Below are positions 22,701 to 37,306 of a stretch of 64,000 bases of DNA, piece by piece. The notes under the pieces were generated by a model that saw only the letters and a list, made by a program, of their open reading frames with translations, did not search any database and was not told where the DNA came from. Location: the NCBI GenBank assembly GCA_027575765.1, contig JANBPT010000042.1:1-64000 (forward strand), read 5' to 3'. The DNA is from Tieghemiomyces parasiticus (lineage: Eukaryota > Kickxellomycota > Dimargaritomycetes > Dimargaritales > Dimargaritaceae). Numbering within the stretch: the stretch's first letter is position 1; each line of letters opens with the position of its first letter. The position numbers were made by a program, and so were the translations under genes.

Positions 22701-25700
22701 TACAGCAGTACCAGGAGGGAGTAGCGGCTACGATTGTAATACCAGGCACCTTGCCAGAAGTACACGCTGTCCCGGTATCGTGGGTAATTAGGGGGGCTAT
22801 GGATAATGACAGTACCATGTCTGCAACCGAAAGAAGAGGGGAGGGGGCTCTCCAATTCCTGGAGCCATCTCGAATGAAACAACAACCAATGGTCTCATGT
22901 TGGGGCGATGAGCCACAATTCGACTCCCTTTCCGAGTTCCTAGACTTGACTACGCGCCATGATAGGTCACGATGATGTGACTGAAGAGGAGAGTAGGGCT
23001 GCTAATGCTGAAGCCCACAGGAGAGGGCGGGGGAGAGATTGGGCTACTTTCTAGGTACCAAAGGCCTATAATTCCGTCACATTAGGGGGTCGGGTGGGGG
23101 GAAGGAAGGTAGGAAGTCATCACCTGGTCAATCATCTTGTGCCCATATGGTAACGGCGCAAGGTCCCCCCATTGCTAATACTCGTCATCAAAGGACGAAT
23201 TGAGAGCCGGCTGGGATACATGACAATGAATGGGTATGACACCATGTCTATCGCACATTTCTGCACGCGATCTGCCTGAAGGTCGGTCGGCCGACATACA
23301 TAGTCTCTTGTTCGTCGTGCTAATGTGGCACCTCTATACTCACAAGACGGCCCCGATAAGCAGTGGACACCACAGATGGCCACATGCCTCTCTGCTTGGG
23401 GGGGGGGTCTGGCAACACTGAGTTTCGCACACCTCATGCCGAGCAACGGTGCGTATGTGACTTTGGTGGTCCGCTGTACCTGTAACCAGGAGACTGGTCT
23501 CCGCCTCGGTTCTATCACTTGCCTTGTTAGTTAGTATAGGCTCCAAGCGGGTACCATGAGATGCGGGTGACCATCGTGCCTCTGATTCAGTCAACCCCTC
23601 CCCCCAGCCCCTCACATTACTCATAAATCGCCGAACCCTGCCTAGTAGAGTTGGTTACCACGTCAGGCCATGTGTCGGGTATCCAAACTAGCAACAATGA
23701 TGGGGGGGCGAGCATATGGAAATATGTTGGACGAGTTGCTAAACAACAAACCCTATCTGTACGTGTGTGTGTGCCAGAAAAATAAAAAAATAAACCAGTG
23801 TATGGAAGTGCCATCGTTGCTCTACATGTGAGCTGATTGGGACGGCATCATCCTCTCCCCCCTCCTGATATCCCTAACACGCATGTGTAGCCGGGGCTGA
23901 CGCTGGATAGGCCTTTCTGTTAGTGACTCCAAACTACCAACCACCTGGCAGCCAGTCGGATACTGTTGAATTGGCCCAAATCTAAAAACAGGTTCCAATG
24001 TAGGCCACCTGAAGGGGCGTCTCCCCCCCCCCTTCCACCGCTAGTCAATCTGTGCTAGCCTGCCTTAGAGTTTGAGCCAATGACTTCAAACCTACAAATC
24101 ACATGCATTTGAATACTGGTTGGTTGGGAGGAAGGGTCCAACTTCTCCCACGACAGCATGACGGATTGTGCCATGCTCGCGAGCCACATCCTAACCCATT
24201 GCTTTGGCCGCTCTTTTTTTTTTTGTATACAGTCTCTACAGTTGGACAACCCCTCCCCCTTTCCAAACCTTCTAATGTACAATACGCTGCTTTTCCACAA
24301 ACCATGTGGTCCCTCTTCTCGTGATTACCACCCCATTGATTATACTGACATAGTCCGCCCCCTTGCTTTTGAAGGAGGAAGCATTCGCTTTCAAGGTAAA
24401 TGAGAGTCTCTTCAGTTAGGATTCATAGGAACTCGAGCGGCTAGTTAGATGAATCCAGTCTACCACCTGGCTCGGAAACAGCTTACCATGTTGCAGGCAA
24501 ATACACACTACCCCGACCCCTCAAAGTGGCTACGTAGTTATGAATGGGTCTATCCGGGCGGGGGGACCCGTCACTGGCTCAGCCCAACGAGGAGCAACTG
24601 AACACCGCCCTCATGTAGGGCCCTACTTCCCCAACCGTTGTAGCGCCATAGCTATGGCCTATGAATGGGGGGGACGACATCTGGTTAGTATGGGACCAGC
24701 AAATTATCGAAGCCACGACGATCCTTGAGGGATGGGTGCCAGTTAACGAAGGTATGGAGAGAGGACAGATGGATTTACCTCAACCAAAGACCGCCATCCT
24801 GACGCTCCTCCTACCTACTCCGAGATCCCTTTGACTCCCTAGCACATCGCGGGGACTTAATTGTACAGCGACAAGACAGGGTTGGATGTGAAGACTGAAG
24901 GCTGGAAAGAAAGTAGATGGTTGAAGGATACAGTTATTTTTGGACGATGGTAATTCGCTGTGACCTCGCACCCCCTATTCTCCACACTAGTTCCCCACAC
25001 CCTAGGGGGGAGGGAAATCAGTGGATGGGAGATCTACCGGCAGTGTGTGGCGGTACTGAAGACGATAAGCGAATGATGGTTTGTGCGTGTGTGTGTGTAG
25101 GGTAGAGCCCTGGCACGCCATGTAAAACGGTAGCCCCAGTATACTCTAAAAGCGTCTCTCTTTCCTTCATTGTTCAGTGAGGAGGAGAAACAAGAGCCGC
25201 CTTGTATGTTTAGATGAAATGACGACCGCTAGGATCCCCACATCCCGTACTTGATTAAAGAAGCGAGGGTCTACGGCGACTGATGTGGGGGAGGGAGAGG
25301 GGGTGGCGAGAGGGGCGGAGAGGGTACAAGCGATCTGGAAGGGCGGTTTGGAAATCACAACGAACGGGCCCGATATCTGCAGCTTGAACGACGGTGAACC
25401 CGGCACGACGGCCAGTGCGAAGCCATAGCGGGCGGATGAGAGATGGCGAAGGGGGGGTGCCTGGGTCACCATGGCCAGCCGTGGCAGAGCTGCAGTGTCC
25501 AGGATGGGAGGGGTAGGGGGGGGCGATCGGTTGGAGTATTGACCATGGCATTGAGACCTATTTCAGCGGGGAGAGAAGGGCAGCGCCGAGACGCACTCTG
25601 CACTAGAGGAGCCAGTCGACTTGTCATGGCCTTATCGAAGGTACCTCTCACTGGTACAGCTTTAATCCGTACCACTGTGCCGATGAGGGTTATCAGCATA

Positions 25701-28700
25701 GGTGATCAGTAGAAAGTAAACCTTACGGCTAACCGTGCACCTGGCCTTGGCGGCGGGTATGACATTAGCTTACCCCTCTCCTCCCCTTCTCGCCCAGCCT
25801 GTCGGCCTCTAGTAGTTAGCGCACCGGGAATGCGAAGCGATTCTACCAACCCATTCTCGGAAAGGAATTTATCTCTGACGCCCTATGAGTCCCTACACAT
25901 TCTTCGACCCTGAGGATCAGAATCCCATTCAGTCTTCTGGTCCTGGCTCATTCAGCTCACCTCCGCTACTCTGGTAAACACCCTAAGCGAGAGTGTGTGT
26001 ACGTGTCTGTGTGCGTGAGGGGAGGGGACGAGAGAGACGGATAGAGAGCGTACGCAACGACCGTTGGACCCTGCACCAGGACGTAATGTGCCGGTACCCA
26101 ATCACTCGGTTTTTTGGTGGTAAAGAATAATAATAAAAAATCTCACCCACGCACACCCTGGTCATCCGATGCTAATGGTGGAGCCCAGATGTGTAGATTA
26201 TTACTAAGGAATGGCGAAGTCTGTCAGTCATAGCCTCATTTCAGAGTTCTACGCCGACATACGGCTGGATTATGTACCGGTGAAGCGCAGTCACAGGCCA
26301 GCGAAACTTCTACGGGGCTCAATTCCCTAGCGGCGCCTTCCAACTCACACACCACAGGTTGTATCGGGGTCTTATCGACCAGGAATCGGCTCTGTTGGGT
26401 CCATCACAGTGGGTAAACCCCTGACTTTGTAAACCAACAGGCCGCGTGATTTTGAAAGGGTGGAAAGAAATATCTATGCTGCCCATACGGGGGGGGGGGT
26501 AAAACATCTGACAGATCTCTGCACTCACCCCGGCGCGTGATCCGGACCCACAGGGTACTGTAACATTCGCACCGCACCGTATCTATCATTGGTAGTCCCT
26601 TGAAATATCCAGGTAATGGTATGAGAGATGTGTGATCAGCAGCGCAGAACAGTTTTCTAGTTGTCATCTAGTCACGCGGTGAGAAGGGGGGAGGGGCGGC
26701 ATCTGCGACCCGCGGGATATAGCCGGTTGGTTGTCTGCATAACATGCAACGCTTATCGAGGGACGGGAGTTTGGTTTGGTTCTGAGTGTGCTATTCGCAC
26801 TTGGCGGTCCTAGACCCTGTGGTGTAGCACAGATAGTCAGGTTGCACCTGTGTACCAGCTTAATGGTATTTCGGGAGATGCTCACTGGCACTGTAGCAGA
26901 CGATATTCCAGCGGGGTCGTATACCCCAGTATTGGCCAAGATCGACACTAGCGTGATACCTGACACGATTCTGGGCCTCCCTGTCTCTAAGGCCAAATGG
27001 GGTATCCCCGCCAGACTAGCGGCTCAGGATAAAGGCCGTACAGTTATGCGACCCCTACCCCTTGGTAGACTGTATTATCCGAAGCTGAGAGCAGAGGTTG
27101 TTCTAGATGCGCCTCCAAAATTGCTAGGATAGAGAAGGGGGGGCGCTTAGGCTTGTCCGGGTTCAATTACATCCTACAATGGAATACATGATGAATAGGG
27201 TAGGAACCCCCCCCCAATGCGGCCATACAGATCCTCCGCTACACCTACTTTACCACGCCCATTGCCTTGGTTTCTCAAGCGAATCGTGCGTGCCCACTGT
27301 TAATCAGCCACTGAATCATCACATCTTTCGCACCTTACCCACCAACTGTGCTTTGAGGCACACTTCCGATGTACACTCTTCATTAATAGCCCTACCTTCC
27401 AAATCAATTAGGCTATTATTAGCCATAGTGGAACGTACTACACTGCTCGGCCCAGCGCCAGCGTCGGGATAACGCCAAATCAGATAACCTTGGTTTGCCC
27501 GCCCGGCTCTCGTCCTGGTCGTGTGATGGGCTTTGGTCACGCCGCTGAGACTGTATACCGGGCATAATTTAACGGGAGCGGAGACCAAGCCGACGCCCCG
27601 GGGAAGATGATTGCCATTTTTTCATCTTACAAGGTCACCGTTCTACATGCTAATCATGCCCTGTAAAGCAGGGCAGGATATGGAGGCACGGCGTACGGTA
27701 ATTAGCGGGTAGGCTGGGATTAGGAAGACCAGGGGAAGGGAGGAGGAGGAGGGGGGAAGAGTTAACTTCTGCCGTTGTGAGGTTTTGAAAAGGATGCTTT
27801 ACCCTTCAGCCTCTCTAGAGCGGGTAGGGAGGGGTGTATTATTACAATGTAATCTGACCTCGCAGATATTGGTGGTGTGAGGTCGCTAGTTGTCTTGGCA
27901 TCTTCCATACCATTACATTCCAGTTCGGTACCCATAGGTTATATACAAGACGCGAATTGGCCCCTCCCTCTTCATGGCCTTGTCTTCTATCTGTCCACCA
28001 TTGATGCTGACGTACCTCGCATGGAAGGATGGATTATAGCCGGCCACGGGTTCACTAACACATACCCTCACGGTAGAATGCATTCAAACCTCCAATACAC
28101 TCACCCAAACGCCTCCATTCCCAATCCCTTTCTGGGCGAAGTCGTTTTTGGTAACCGAAACATGCTGGCCAAGCTTTCGATATTTCCCGCTGTAGGCCAT
28201 GGGAGAACCGCCCCCCCCCAGGCCAATGGATGCGGGGGTGGAGGTTTATGACCCCGAGATGCGGGGTTGCGGAGAAAGCCTGCAGGTTTCCTGCAATGAT
28301 AGACCCCCCCCACTCATATACACCTCCTCCTCCGAGACATCGGGGTCCGGAGGGATATAGACAAAATGGCGATGTGTGCAGCGTACAGTGCCATATGATG
28401 TGGGTACAAGTGTGGCAGTACGCCATGGCCCTCCTCGTCGGTTAATGTCCGCGAAGACAACCGTCCCGCATCCTTCTTCACCCCACTTGCGTTTTGAAAA
28501 CCGGTCCATCCGAGAAGTGTGGGCGTGGGCGAATGGTCAGGGCGCGTTGGTACGAATAATGGATCTCGTGTTAGGTTAATCAACCCCACCCACCCCCTGC
28601 GTCCTTGTTGCCGCCAGGAAATATCAATGGTTCCCTTCCCCCTCTCCACAACTTCCACTGTCACAATTGTTTGGACTTCAAAGCTGGGGAAGGCTGGCGG

Positions 28701-31700
28701 TCGGCGTTGCTAGGCATCGGGGGCGATGGTGTCTGATGTGACCCATCGTGGCCTTTGAATGGCCAACAAAGGCCAAATGGCATGGACTAAGCTAAGGGGT
28801 CTGATATGCAGCTCGAAGGACATCTCTGTATCTGATTACTTTACACTTGAATGACCAACACCGTCAGTATTGCTGTAATATTCAAGCGACAGCCTCACTG
28901 CTGTACGATTCCTGTACTCAGTCCTCTGTTCCGCGCTGTCTCTCCGAAATGTGGCCAGGGGGGAGGCGAGGCGTCAAAGCCAGTTATCCCTCCCGCTCAG
29001 ACATGGATGTAGCTTTCACCACCGGTGACCGTTGTCGTTCCGACCCAAACGCCGTATTAGGAAACAGACACGCTCCTTCCCCCTTCCAATGAAACCCGAC
29101 CGGTGGTCTGTTACTGTTGCCGTCGGAACCACGTCTTGGGGAAGCGTGTGTACATGTATGTGTTTCGAGACGTCCAGGTTTGGCAGTTTACCATCCTTCG
29201 GAACCACCACTATTATTGTTTTGATGGGCCCCACACATGACTCGTAAGACGGATCGGCTTAGCGGTGGCTATAAGCAGGAGGGCGGGACGAGCAATGGAG
29301 GTATGGTAAGAGGGAGGGGGCGGCAAGGTCAGCTGGCCCGGCGTTTCAGCAGATGGGGACGATGCGCGGGAAAATTGGTAGCGGTGTGGAGGTGGGTGGG
29401 GTTAGCGGGGTAGAGTGGTGTGGTGGGGGGGGGAAGGTGGCGAAAGTAAACAAATCTGGTGGGGTTCGGGTGGCGTAGTAGAGGGGAGGGGAAATGTATG
29501 AGAGATAAAGGTACATCAACAGGGTAGCGGTGCTGCAACCACAGCCTTTGGAAAACCTACCGTATCAAAACAATAGTTACCTTCTTCGCAAACCAAAAAA
29601 AAAGCCATCTCCCCTCTAGGTCTGACCAGCGAGCCGACGGGCTACTGGCGAGAAAGGTGCAGCGGCGGATGGGCTGTCGGCGTGGATGAACAGCCCAGCG
29701 ACCACAGGTAGACCAGACGGTGTGTTCGGTTGGCGACAAAGAGGAGCGAGGCACCCGCTGTGTGCGCTTCCGGTGTAGCCTTCAATATTGCTTATCCGGG
29801 TGCTTTCCAAAGCCGGGTGACACGCGCGGGCGGGCCAGTGTCCCTCAACAAATAGGCAGTCCTAAAGAAGTGACCGTTTGAGGGTGGGGTGGGTGAAACA
29901 CCAAACAGGGGAAAGGAATTGGGAGGCTATCGCGGACTAGACTGGCGATAGCGCGGCGTGACCTGATAGCCCATCCGACCCTGACACTCAGGGTCTGGAT
30001 GGTGATAGGATAATTAAGGCGCGATACCATGCCAGTTGGTCAACGTGGGGCTGGAGGAAGGGAGGATGGTAGACGGGAAGGGGAGGAAAGGAGCAATACC
30101 TTGGGCCATGGCTGGGTAAGCACTGTACTTCTAAAATGCAAGTCTTGGAATCTACCCTTTCTTTCCTATCACTAGTCATCTCCCACTCCACACAGGCACG
30201 CAAGTGGGGGAGGTGGTTAGATGGGCAATCGCGATAAGGTCGCAGATGTAGGCTGCGGGGCCAATGGACGAGGCCTAAGGGGAGGGGGCAGGAATAGGGG
30301 ACCCTGTGACTACGTTTCCGCGGGGCTATGATCCGGCCAGACATCTGTGGCAGGCATTCCAAGATAGGTGTGCTTAGCCGGTTGTTTAGGGAGGGTCCCA
30401 AGAACCGCGGCGGCGGATGTTTGCGGGGGAAGGATTTTTTGTAATCCGACATGGTCTGATGGGGAGGGGACTCTCGCAACGACCTGCCAAACCCAACAAG
30501 GCACTGGCGGCTAACGAGCTTGCGGGTAACCGTTTGGGTCGCATGTTCGTCTAAACACCCCACCGCTGCAGCTTTTCAACAATTCGGACCGCAGGTGGCG
30601 GTGGTGGTGAAATGTAGATAGGTAAATGCTGCGCCAGGATGGGAGGTGGGGGAGGCGAGCTGCGCTCACGCAGACGTTGTGTGTACATAGACCTTCACTC
30701 CCTCACCCCGCACAAACCAGATGGCAGCAAACACTCGCAGGAAGGTAGGAGGGTTCCGCGCGCCACCGTCTCGAATTGTCCACTGCATCCAGAATCGATA
30801 ATATGTATTTGTTGTATTGGGCGAATCGGAGGCCCGCCAGTAATCTGGAGTGGCTGGCTAGAATCGAGCACCAATCAGCCGACTGAAGGGGTCCCGCACA
30901 ACCCTGTGTCCAGCTCGGCCGGAACCCTTAGGAAGGCAGAGGAGGTCGACCGGGTGACCCTCGGAGATGGATGTACTCGTACCAGGTAAACGCGCATTTG
31001 ATGCGGATAACGAGGCTGAAGATAAGAGCCAAGGGGCGACACAACGATGCTGCAGTGCCGGCCAGCCACTCTCTTCTCCATATATAAGAGATCAAGTAGG
31101 GGATATCAGCACCTACCGGGCTCGGGATGGCCGTCAAGATATGGCTCATTCGGAGGAAGGATGTGTTTAATCATAGAAATAAAGACGTACCCTGGTTGGC
31201 CCGAGTGCAGGCCAGGGGAGCCATAGGACCAGTGTGCTCGCGTCAGACCTGCACACCCTTATCAGCCGGCCGAATCCACCACTTGATTATGCCCCGTCGC
31301 TCAGCGGATGGTCGACAGGTCCACTACGCTACCGGCGACTGGGCCCGCTACGGGGTGGTGGTGGGAGGGGGGCGCAGCGGAGTTGCAGATGTGCCTCCTC
31401 TCAATTGTGACTATTGCCCCATGTTGGCCTGCACCTCACACTGTCCGTGGTAACGCTGCCTCACTCATCCACACACTGGCGACGGGTGGGGCATCAATTC
31501 CGGTGCAATTCCTTACGCCGTTCGACTATGGGTAAGCCAATGTTGTAGCATGGAGAGGCGGCTAAAGTGCAATACTAACGTCCAGTGAGCGGGGTGTAGT
31601 CGGCACCGGGCCCTCGGGGAGTGGTGGCGAGAATTCCACGCACGCTTCATTCACCACCCACATGCACGCTGGGACCACTCCGCCGGTGCCGGTGTTCTTT

Positions 31701-34700
31701 TGGGGCGGGCGGGGTCCGCGCTTCAGGCCGACGTGCGGGAGCGGGCTCTGCAGGCCAACAGGCCTGGATGGGGTCCTTAGGCTAACTCCCCCCCCAACAA
31801 GCCAGATGTGCCAGGATTAGTAGAGTCGGCTAGAAAGGAGAGTCGGGGAGGGAGCGCGGCGGAGCGTGTTCAAGAAAGCGAGATTTCGAGGTGAGCGAAC
31901 TTCTCCAATGTCCCGCGCGTGCTTTGTGAGTCGCACAGTTTTGGGGAGAACTCCCATCCCTTCAAAAATCCTGTCTCGACGACACCCTCCCCCATTTAGC
32001 CCTAACGGGGTGGCACGAAGTAGCACCCCTTTTGTCTATCCACCCCATCACCCCCATTTTTCGGCCCCTATAACTCCAGTCACCGCGTGACGTAGCCGCC
32101 GCTTGAGACCTTGGGCGAGGCCGTCGTCCCATCTTGGCGGCTTCAAGGTGTGCCTTTTTTTTTTTTCTCCTTGGCGCTGGCGGCCTGGCTAGGCCTGTGT
32201 TTGTTGGTCCATTGGTCGGTTACGTACCTGTCCTCGCTGTGTCTCAGATGGACGAGTGACGACATGAATTTGCCTTGGTTGACCGGTCGCGTTTGCGCCA
32301 CAGCGGAGTGCACGGCCATCAACCGGCAGGGTAGTGAGAAACGTGTGCGGGTCGATAAGCCTTGGTTTGTTTTCAGCCTCCTAGGTCGCCGCCATGTATC
32401 TGTGGCCGGTTCTCTGTAGCCTCTGCTGCCTTGCGGCTACGTCGTGTCGGTGGCCCCGACCATACCAGTATAGATGCAGCGGCCCAGCCAGGTCCCCCCC
32501 CCCCTCCAGAACAGTCAATACGCAGGCCGTATCGACTGGTTGGCTACATGGCGTGACCTTCTAGACATCCCCCCCCCCATCCTGCACGTCACATTTCCGA
32601 GCCCAGTGGCCAATTCTGCGGTGTAAGCCGACCGTCCCCAATACCCGGTTAGAGTGGTGCGAGGGGCTGGCGCATTAATTGCCATATACTGATGACGTCG
32701 GGGTATCGAACTGGGGCTCCGCTAGAGGCTTTCGAGAGTGGAAGTCAATAGGTTGGTCATATGGAACCCGGAGGAACGATTAAGTTCTCGACCTTGGCGG
32801 TTTTACGCTCAGATACCAAACGAACACCCTCACGCCCGACAGCCCGTGTATAGTTAGATGTTCCTGGGAAGCCGTGGGGAGACGGATTAGGCCCAGAGGA
32901 ATGTACCAGTGAGCTGGCGTGGGGGTTCGTCACAGCCGGTCGACTGTCCCGGATGGTCCATTACGCCGCTGGCCATCCCCCCCACCACCCCCCTACCGGG
33001 CAATGCTACTGATAGTTCGGGCCATGGAGAAGTCTATCGACAGACGTAGGTATCCCTGACACCCAATGTACCATCCTCAAAGTTCTCAATCACTGACGAG
33101 CTTTTGGGCTGATTCACCGAGGTTATTCGCGTATACTAGGCGAGCATCGGGAGCGATCGCTGCACTGGGCCTGGACTCCAACTGGTATGTGGGAGACGTT
33201 GCCTTTGGCTAAATTTGGCAACGGTGGGCCGGAGCGTGGCGGTGGCCACCTTGAGCGGACTCTGACGTAATTGCTTGGTGGCCAGCAGGCCCAGTCGAAT
33301 TTTGAGTAGACCAACGTCATCCTATGAAACCTTACGTAGACCGGTGGGGTACTAGTCAAATCCAGTTGCAGGTAGGGGCCGCGAGATAGGGTTATACGCC
33401 AAGATGGTCCAGGCTTTGCAGGAGGGGCTTATCAGGGAAGAGGGCTATTTCAAGCTTCTCCGTGGACGTGGGGGAAGGGGCAAGGGCCATCAAACGGCAC
33501 TGCTTATTGATTATGTTTCTTTTGGCTGGTCGAGCACAGTGTAGATGCCGTCGAGGGGCAAATCGATACACGGCCGATCTGGAATCCTTGGCTGGCTACC
33601 GCTTTCCCCACTTCATGGAGCATGGCTAGTGCGAGAAGCAGTGCAGGGGGATGGTCTGGGGCACCCCCTCCCTCCTAACGGCCATCTGGCCCGTCGATGG
33701 GAAAAGAAGCCGACCAGGGGCGCCACTGCCGCGTAAAGTACGTGGAAAGAGAGCCGGTGGCTGAGAGGATAGAGAGGTCGCCGCCCGGGCTGCGCAACCG
33801 CCAGACCGGAAGAAGGAAAGTGAGAAGGTACTAAAGGCCGTGCAAAGGCGCGTGGCGCTGGACGAGACGGCGGCGGAATGTTTGCCAGGCTTCATCCGTC
33901 TCCCGATGCCCCGCTAGACTCGCTAGCGCCGCTAGGCATAAGACCGACCTACGAGCCACGGCCGGGTCCGCCGTACCCCTACCCAGGCTTCCTTGCCGAC
34001 CGCTGTCAGATACCACCGTCCCATTCCGAACCACCACTTCACCGGACTTGTCCTTATTCCCGCCCTGCCCCGCCCCGTCCCGTCCCGGCCCACCGCCTCT
34101 GGCCGATTGGTGGCGGAGGATCCACAGACCCCTCCTCCCCCCTGGCCGCTTCCCACTGCTGCCGTCTGAGACTTGTACGTGGGTAGATTCGAAGCCTTCA
34201 ACCAGATTTAGCGCCGGTGTCACCCGGACACACCACTGCGCACGGGGAGAAGCCTTCTTTCCCGCCGGGGAGCCTCGTTGGTGGAGCCACCCGCTCTGCT
34301 CGTCAGTGGCTCCGCGGGCGTGGCCGAGCTGTGCTTAGTGCTAGGTGATTACCAAGCGCACCTTGCAGGGCTTGGGCTCGTCTAAGTCTCAGCCGGAAGC
34401 GAGGTGGCTTGGGTGGTACGCGGACGCTGCAACCTCGATTTATGGGACGGCTGTCAAACATCTCGTTCTCTAAACTGCGCGCAACTTCGGCCCCCTTTCC
34501 ACCCCTCCCTCCCTCCCTCGTCGCCTAGGCCTCAACGTGGGCTTGGACGTACCTCTTTAGCCCTACGCCATGACCATCAACCCACCAATGCCCCTTCCAC
34601 CTTGCTCCCGAGCCTCGTCATCAAATCGAACCCTTCCCGGTACGGGCGGAGGCGGTGCATGTTAAAGTAGTAGAGGTGTCGCCAGACGTCTTGGCCACCC

Positions 34701-36805
34701 GTGGCGTCCGTTGATTGCCCCCCTCCGACCTCTCGCTGCGTCACCGTCACCGCAGTAATTTTAGCACCCGCCAATATGGTTGGTTCATGGTTCCCAGTGG
34801 GATCAAGCCCGCCACAGTCGCTCGGATGACAAGGTGGGTCATGGTGGCGAATTGTCTAACTAGCCCCCTTCAAGTTTAGTACACGCCGAGCTCTGTTACT
34901 CAGAATGGGGGGCAGTGGCAGACAGCCGGCAAGGCAGAGCACGCATAGCTCGCCGCCCGAAGCCACTACCGCCGATAGAGGGGGTAGGAGTGGGTATATT
35001 CGGCGTGGGTTGAAGTTGTTCCCCGCTCCAGAAAAATCCAGGGACCATCGGCGAGCGTCCTGCCGCAGTCGCCGGGCACCTCCCCTCCCCCAACGCCTCG
35101 ATCGCTCATCCACGTACACTACTGGCTCGGGTTGGCCCGGGGGGTTCGACAAGCAATGTGTCATCCACAAAATAATGCGCCGCAGCGACGCCCGGACTCG
35201 CACCTTTCAGGGCAGCGAGGACGCAAACAATAAGGGCCGTCCCCCAGCATAGATGGAGTCAAGGGCAACGGCTCGCCATAGTTGAGTACTTGCGTACAAA
35301 GAGGCACACCCACTATTTTGCGGACCTGTCTGGGGGGGGGGAGTGATATCTATAAAACCCAAGCTGCAGCGGCGTGGTGGCGAGGGCGAATACAGCAAGG
35401 GGATGGGTGTCAAGTTGGAGTTGAATGGGCCATACAATGTCTCCGTCCAACCAACAAAGAACGCGGTGTAAAAGAGTCACAACGGCCGCGCTTTCTCGCA
35501 CGTTGTTCTCTGCCACTGGGTGGTGGTTGGACTGGCCGGCCGGCCACGAGGGGGGCCATGATCCACGACGCCCTGGTCAACGTGACTAAGGATGTACCGC
35601 TCTCGCCTGCTTGCTACGGGATGGGTCCAGATGTGCAAGGCCTGGTGGTTGGGCTGCAGCTGGGTGCACTCTGGCGGGCGGGGCGGCCAAACTGACTCCT
35701 TGGCCCGTATCCATTAAGGGTCGGACACGGGCGAACGCGGTCGGCGCCTGGCTTCCCATTGGCACCTGGGCCAGGCAGGTCCGGCCCTCACGTTCCGAGT
35801 CTATGGGCCACACCGTGACGAAGTGCCCCACCTACAACGCACGGAAGAGGGGGGAAGGGCCGGCGGGCGTAGAGAGCGGCTGGTGAATCACAATGCGTCG
35901 TGAGGGGTGAAAGTGAGCCAGCAAAAAATACAAATGGGTGAGGCGGTGTGGATCGAGGCACGAAAGGTAGATTGGACTCACCCCCTTTATTCGCAAGGCC
36001 CCCTGCCCTTATTCTCTCTAGATGGGCTACCAGTGGGGCGATGGTGTGATGCCGCCCCTCCTCATTCGTTGTTTCGAACCGGCGGGCCAATCTACGGCGG
36101 GTGGGATGGCGAAAGTGGGGTGTCCTACGAAAAGGGGGGAGGTCGAGTGGCCGATGATGACCCACCCTCAGTCACCATTTTCCCTCCAGATTAGTCACAC
36201 TTATTGTCCACATCATCAGGACATCCGATGGCCTCATCGGCCCCTCCCCCCCTCCCTCTCCCATCCACCCGCCTATTCCTATCCCACTCTCCGTTTTACC
36301 CTTCCCCCCCTCCCTCATTCTTCGCCTGACCCGCGCGGGCATCAGCCTACACGCTGTTTGGCCCTGGCGTCAACCCCTCCCTCCCGCTCCCATATAAAAA
36401 CCCCAGCCTGCCCCCGGCATGACACCGACAACTCGCCACACGCATTTGCAACCCCGCCCGCCATTTCTGGTCCTAGCCCTTCCGCACTGCACTGTGGATA
36501 CGTATAACTTCTGCTTATCTGCCTGTTAAACATTCTAGTCAGCCTCGCTGCCGCCCGTCAGTGTCCCCTTTGCAACGTCCTAGCCCTTCTCCCGCCCTCC
36601 ATGTCGATATCATTATAACCTCGTACCGTGGTACGCCTCGCCCTTTCCCTTACCCATCTGTAGTGCCACACAATCCCCCCTTTCTACTTCATCCCTTCAC
36701 GCCCCCCTTGCTCATTATTGTCCATGATTATTCCCGCTGTATAGCCTCCCCGCTCTCTCACTATTCCTAGACTTTGGCCCCCTAATCCCCCTCCACTCCC
36801 TCATC
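19757..36805. other. 17-kb region with no supported gene
   Basis: I examined all open frames here and found none with a recognisable domain, sustained codon bias or splice-linked partner; the longest is 191 codons (29988-30563, minus). G or C runs of 9-11 nt occur at 23398-23407, 24023-24032, 26489-26499, 27207-27215, 28211-28219, 29425-29433, 32494-32504, 32569-32578 and 35332-35341. Short GT-rich stretches occur near 23764, 25083 and 25990. The last 600 bases (36200-36800) are strongly C/T-rich and hold the promoter of the next gene. Decayed transposons cannot be excluded. Confidence 0.55.
36393..36400 (+). promoter_or_regulatory. TATA box upstream of the Ecl1-family gene
   Basis: TATAAAAA in a pyrimidine-rich context, 413 bp upstream of the ATG at 36806. 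It would give a long C/T-rich 5' leader; transcription from it is inferred. Confidence 0.45.
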
Positions 36806-37306
36806 ATGGATACCGCCTGGTGCCTCGTGTGCGACGAGCACATTGATACCCTGTACGGCGACACCAACGCCCTGTACTGCAGTGAAGCCTGCAAGCGCGC
36901 CGACGCCGCATCCGACGGCTGCGGCTATCTCTCCTCATCCCCAGCGTCCTCTACCGGCTCCCTGTCCCCGCACGGGTCCCTGCGCAACTCCCCGGCCAGC
37001 AGCAACCTGTATGCCCTGCAGTCCGCCACAGCGAACGCCTACCCGGGCACCAGCTTCCAGGGCATGGCCATTCCCCGGACGGCCGCCTACACCGGCTCCG
37101 CATCCACCCCGGCGCGGGGCGGCTACCCCACGTACTCCTCACCCGCACCCGTCTTCAAATCGCCGCGCGGCCCCAGCTACCGGTCGGCGCCGTCCTTTTA
37201 CCGCTCCCCGCCACCCGCGGTCAGCGCCGCCGCCTCCGGGTTCGCCCGCACCAGTAACGGCTACTGCACCGCCGCCGGTTCGATCTACCTGCGTTCGACA
37301 AGCTAG
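36806..37306 (+). CDS. Ecl1-family small zinc-binding protein
   Basis: Family role: fungal Ecl1/2/3 proteins extend chronological lifespan and respond to nutrient stress, and their cysteine cluster is thought to bind zinc. A single exon of 166 residues. The N-terminal 32 residues hold the family signature: WCLVCDEHI (CxxC) followed by ALYCSEACKRAD (CxxxC). After that the protein is Ser/Pro/Ala/Tyr-rich and low complexity, with repeated SPASS, SPAP and YRSPPP segments. This is typical of the family, in which only the N-terminus is conserved. The ATG at 36806 begins directly at the conserved MDTAWC. Confidence 0.82.
   Translation: MDTAWCLVCDEHIDTLYGDTNALYCSEACKRADAASDGCGYLSSSPASSTGSLSPHGSLRNSPASSNLYALQSATANAYPGTSFQGMAIPRTAAYTGSASTPARGGYPTYSSPAPVFKSPRGPSYRSAPSFYRSPPPAVSAAASGFARTSNGYCTAAGSIYLRSTS

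Noticed and set aside
29988..30563. 191-codon frame in the 17-kb gene-free region
   Set aside because: Low-information composition rich in Arg, Pro, Ser and His, no motif, no splice-linked partner. A frame of this length is plausible by chance in 17 kb of mixed-GC DNA.
35611..35886. Possible retroviral-type zinc knuckle (GHTVTKC segment)
   Set aside because: The first two Cys of the CCHC pattern are absent and no gag or pol sequence lies nearby.
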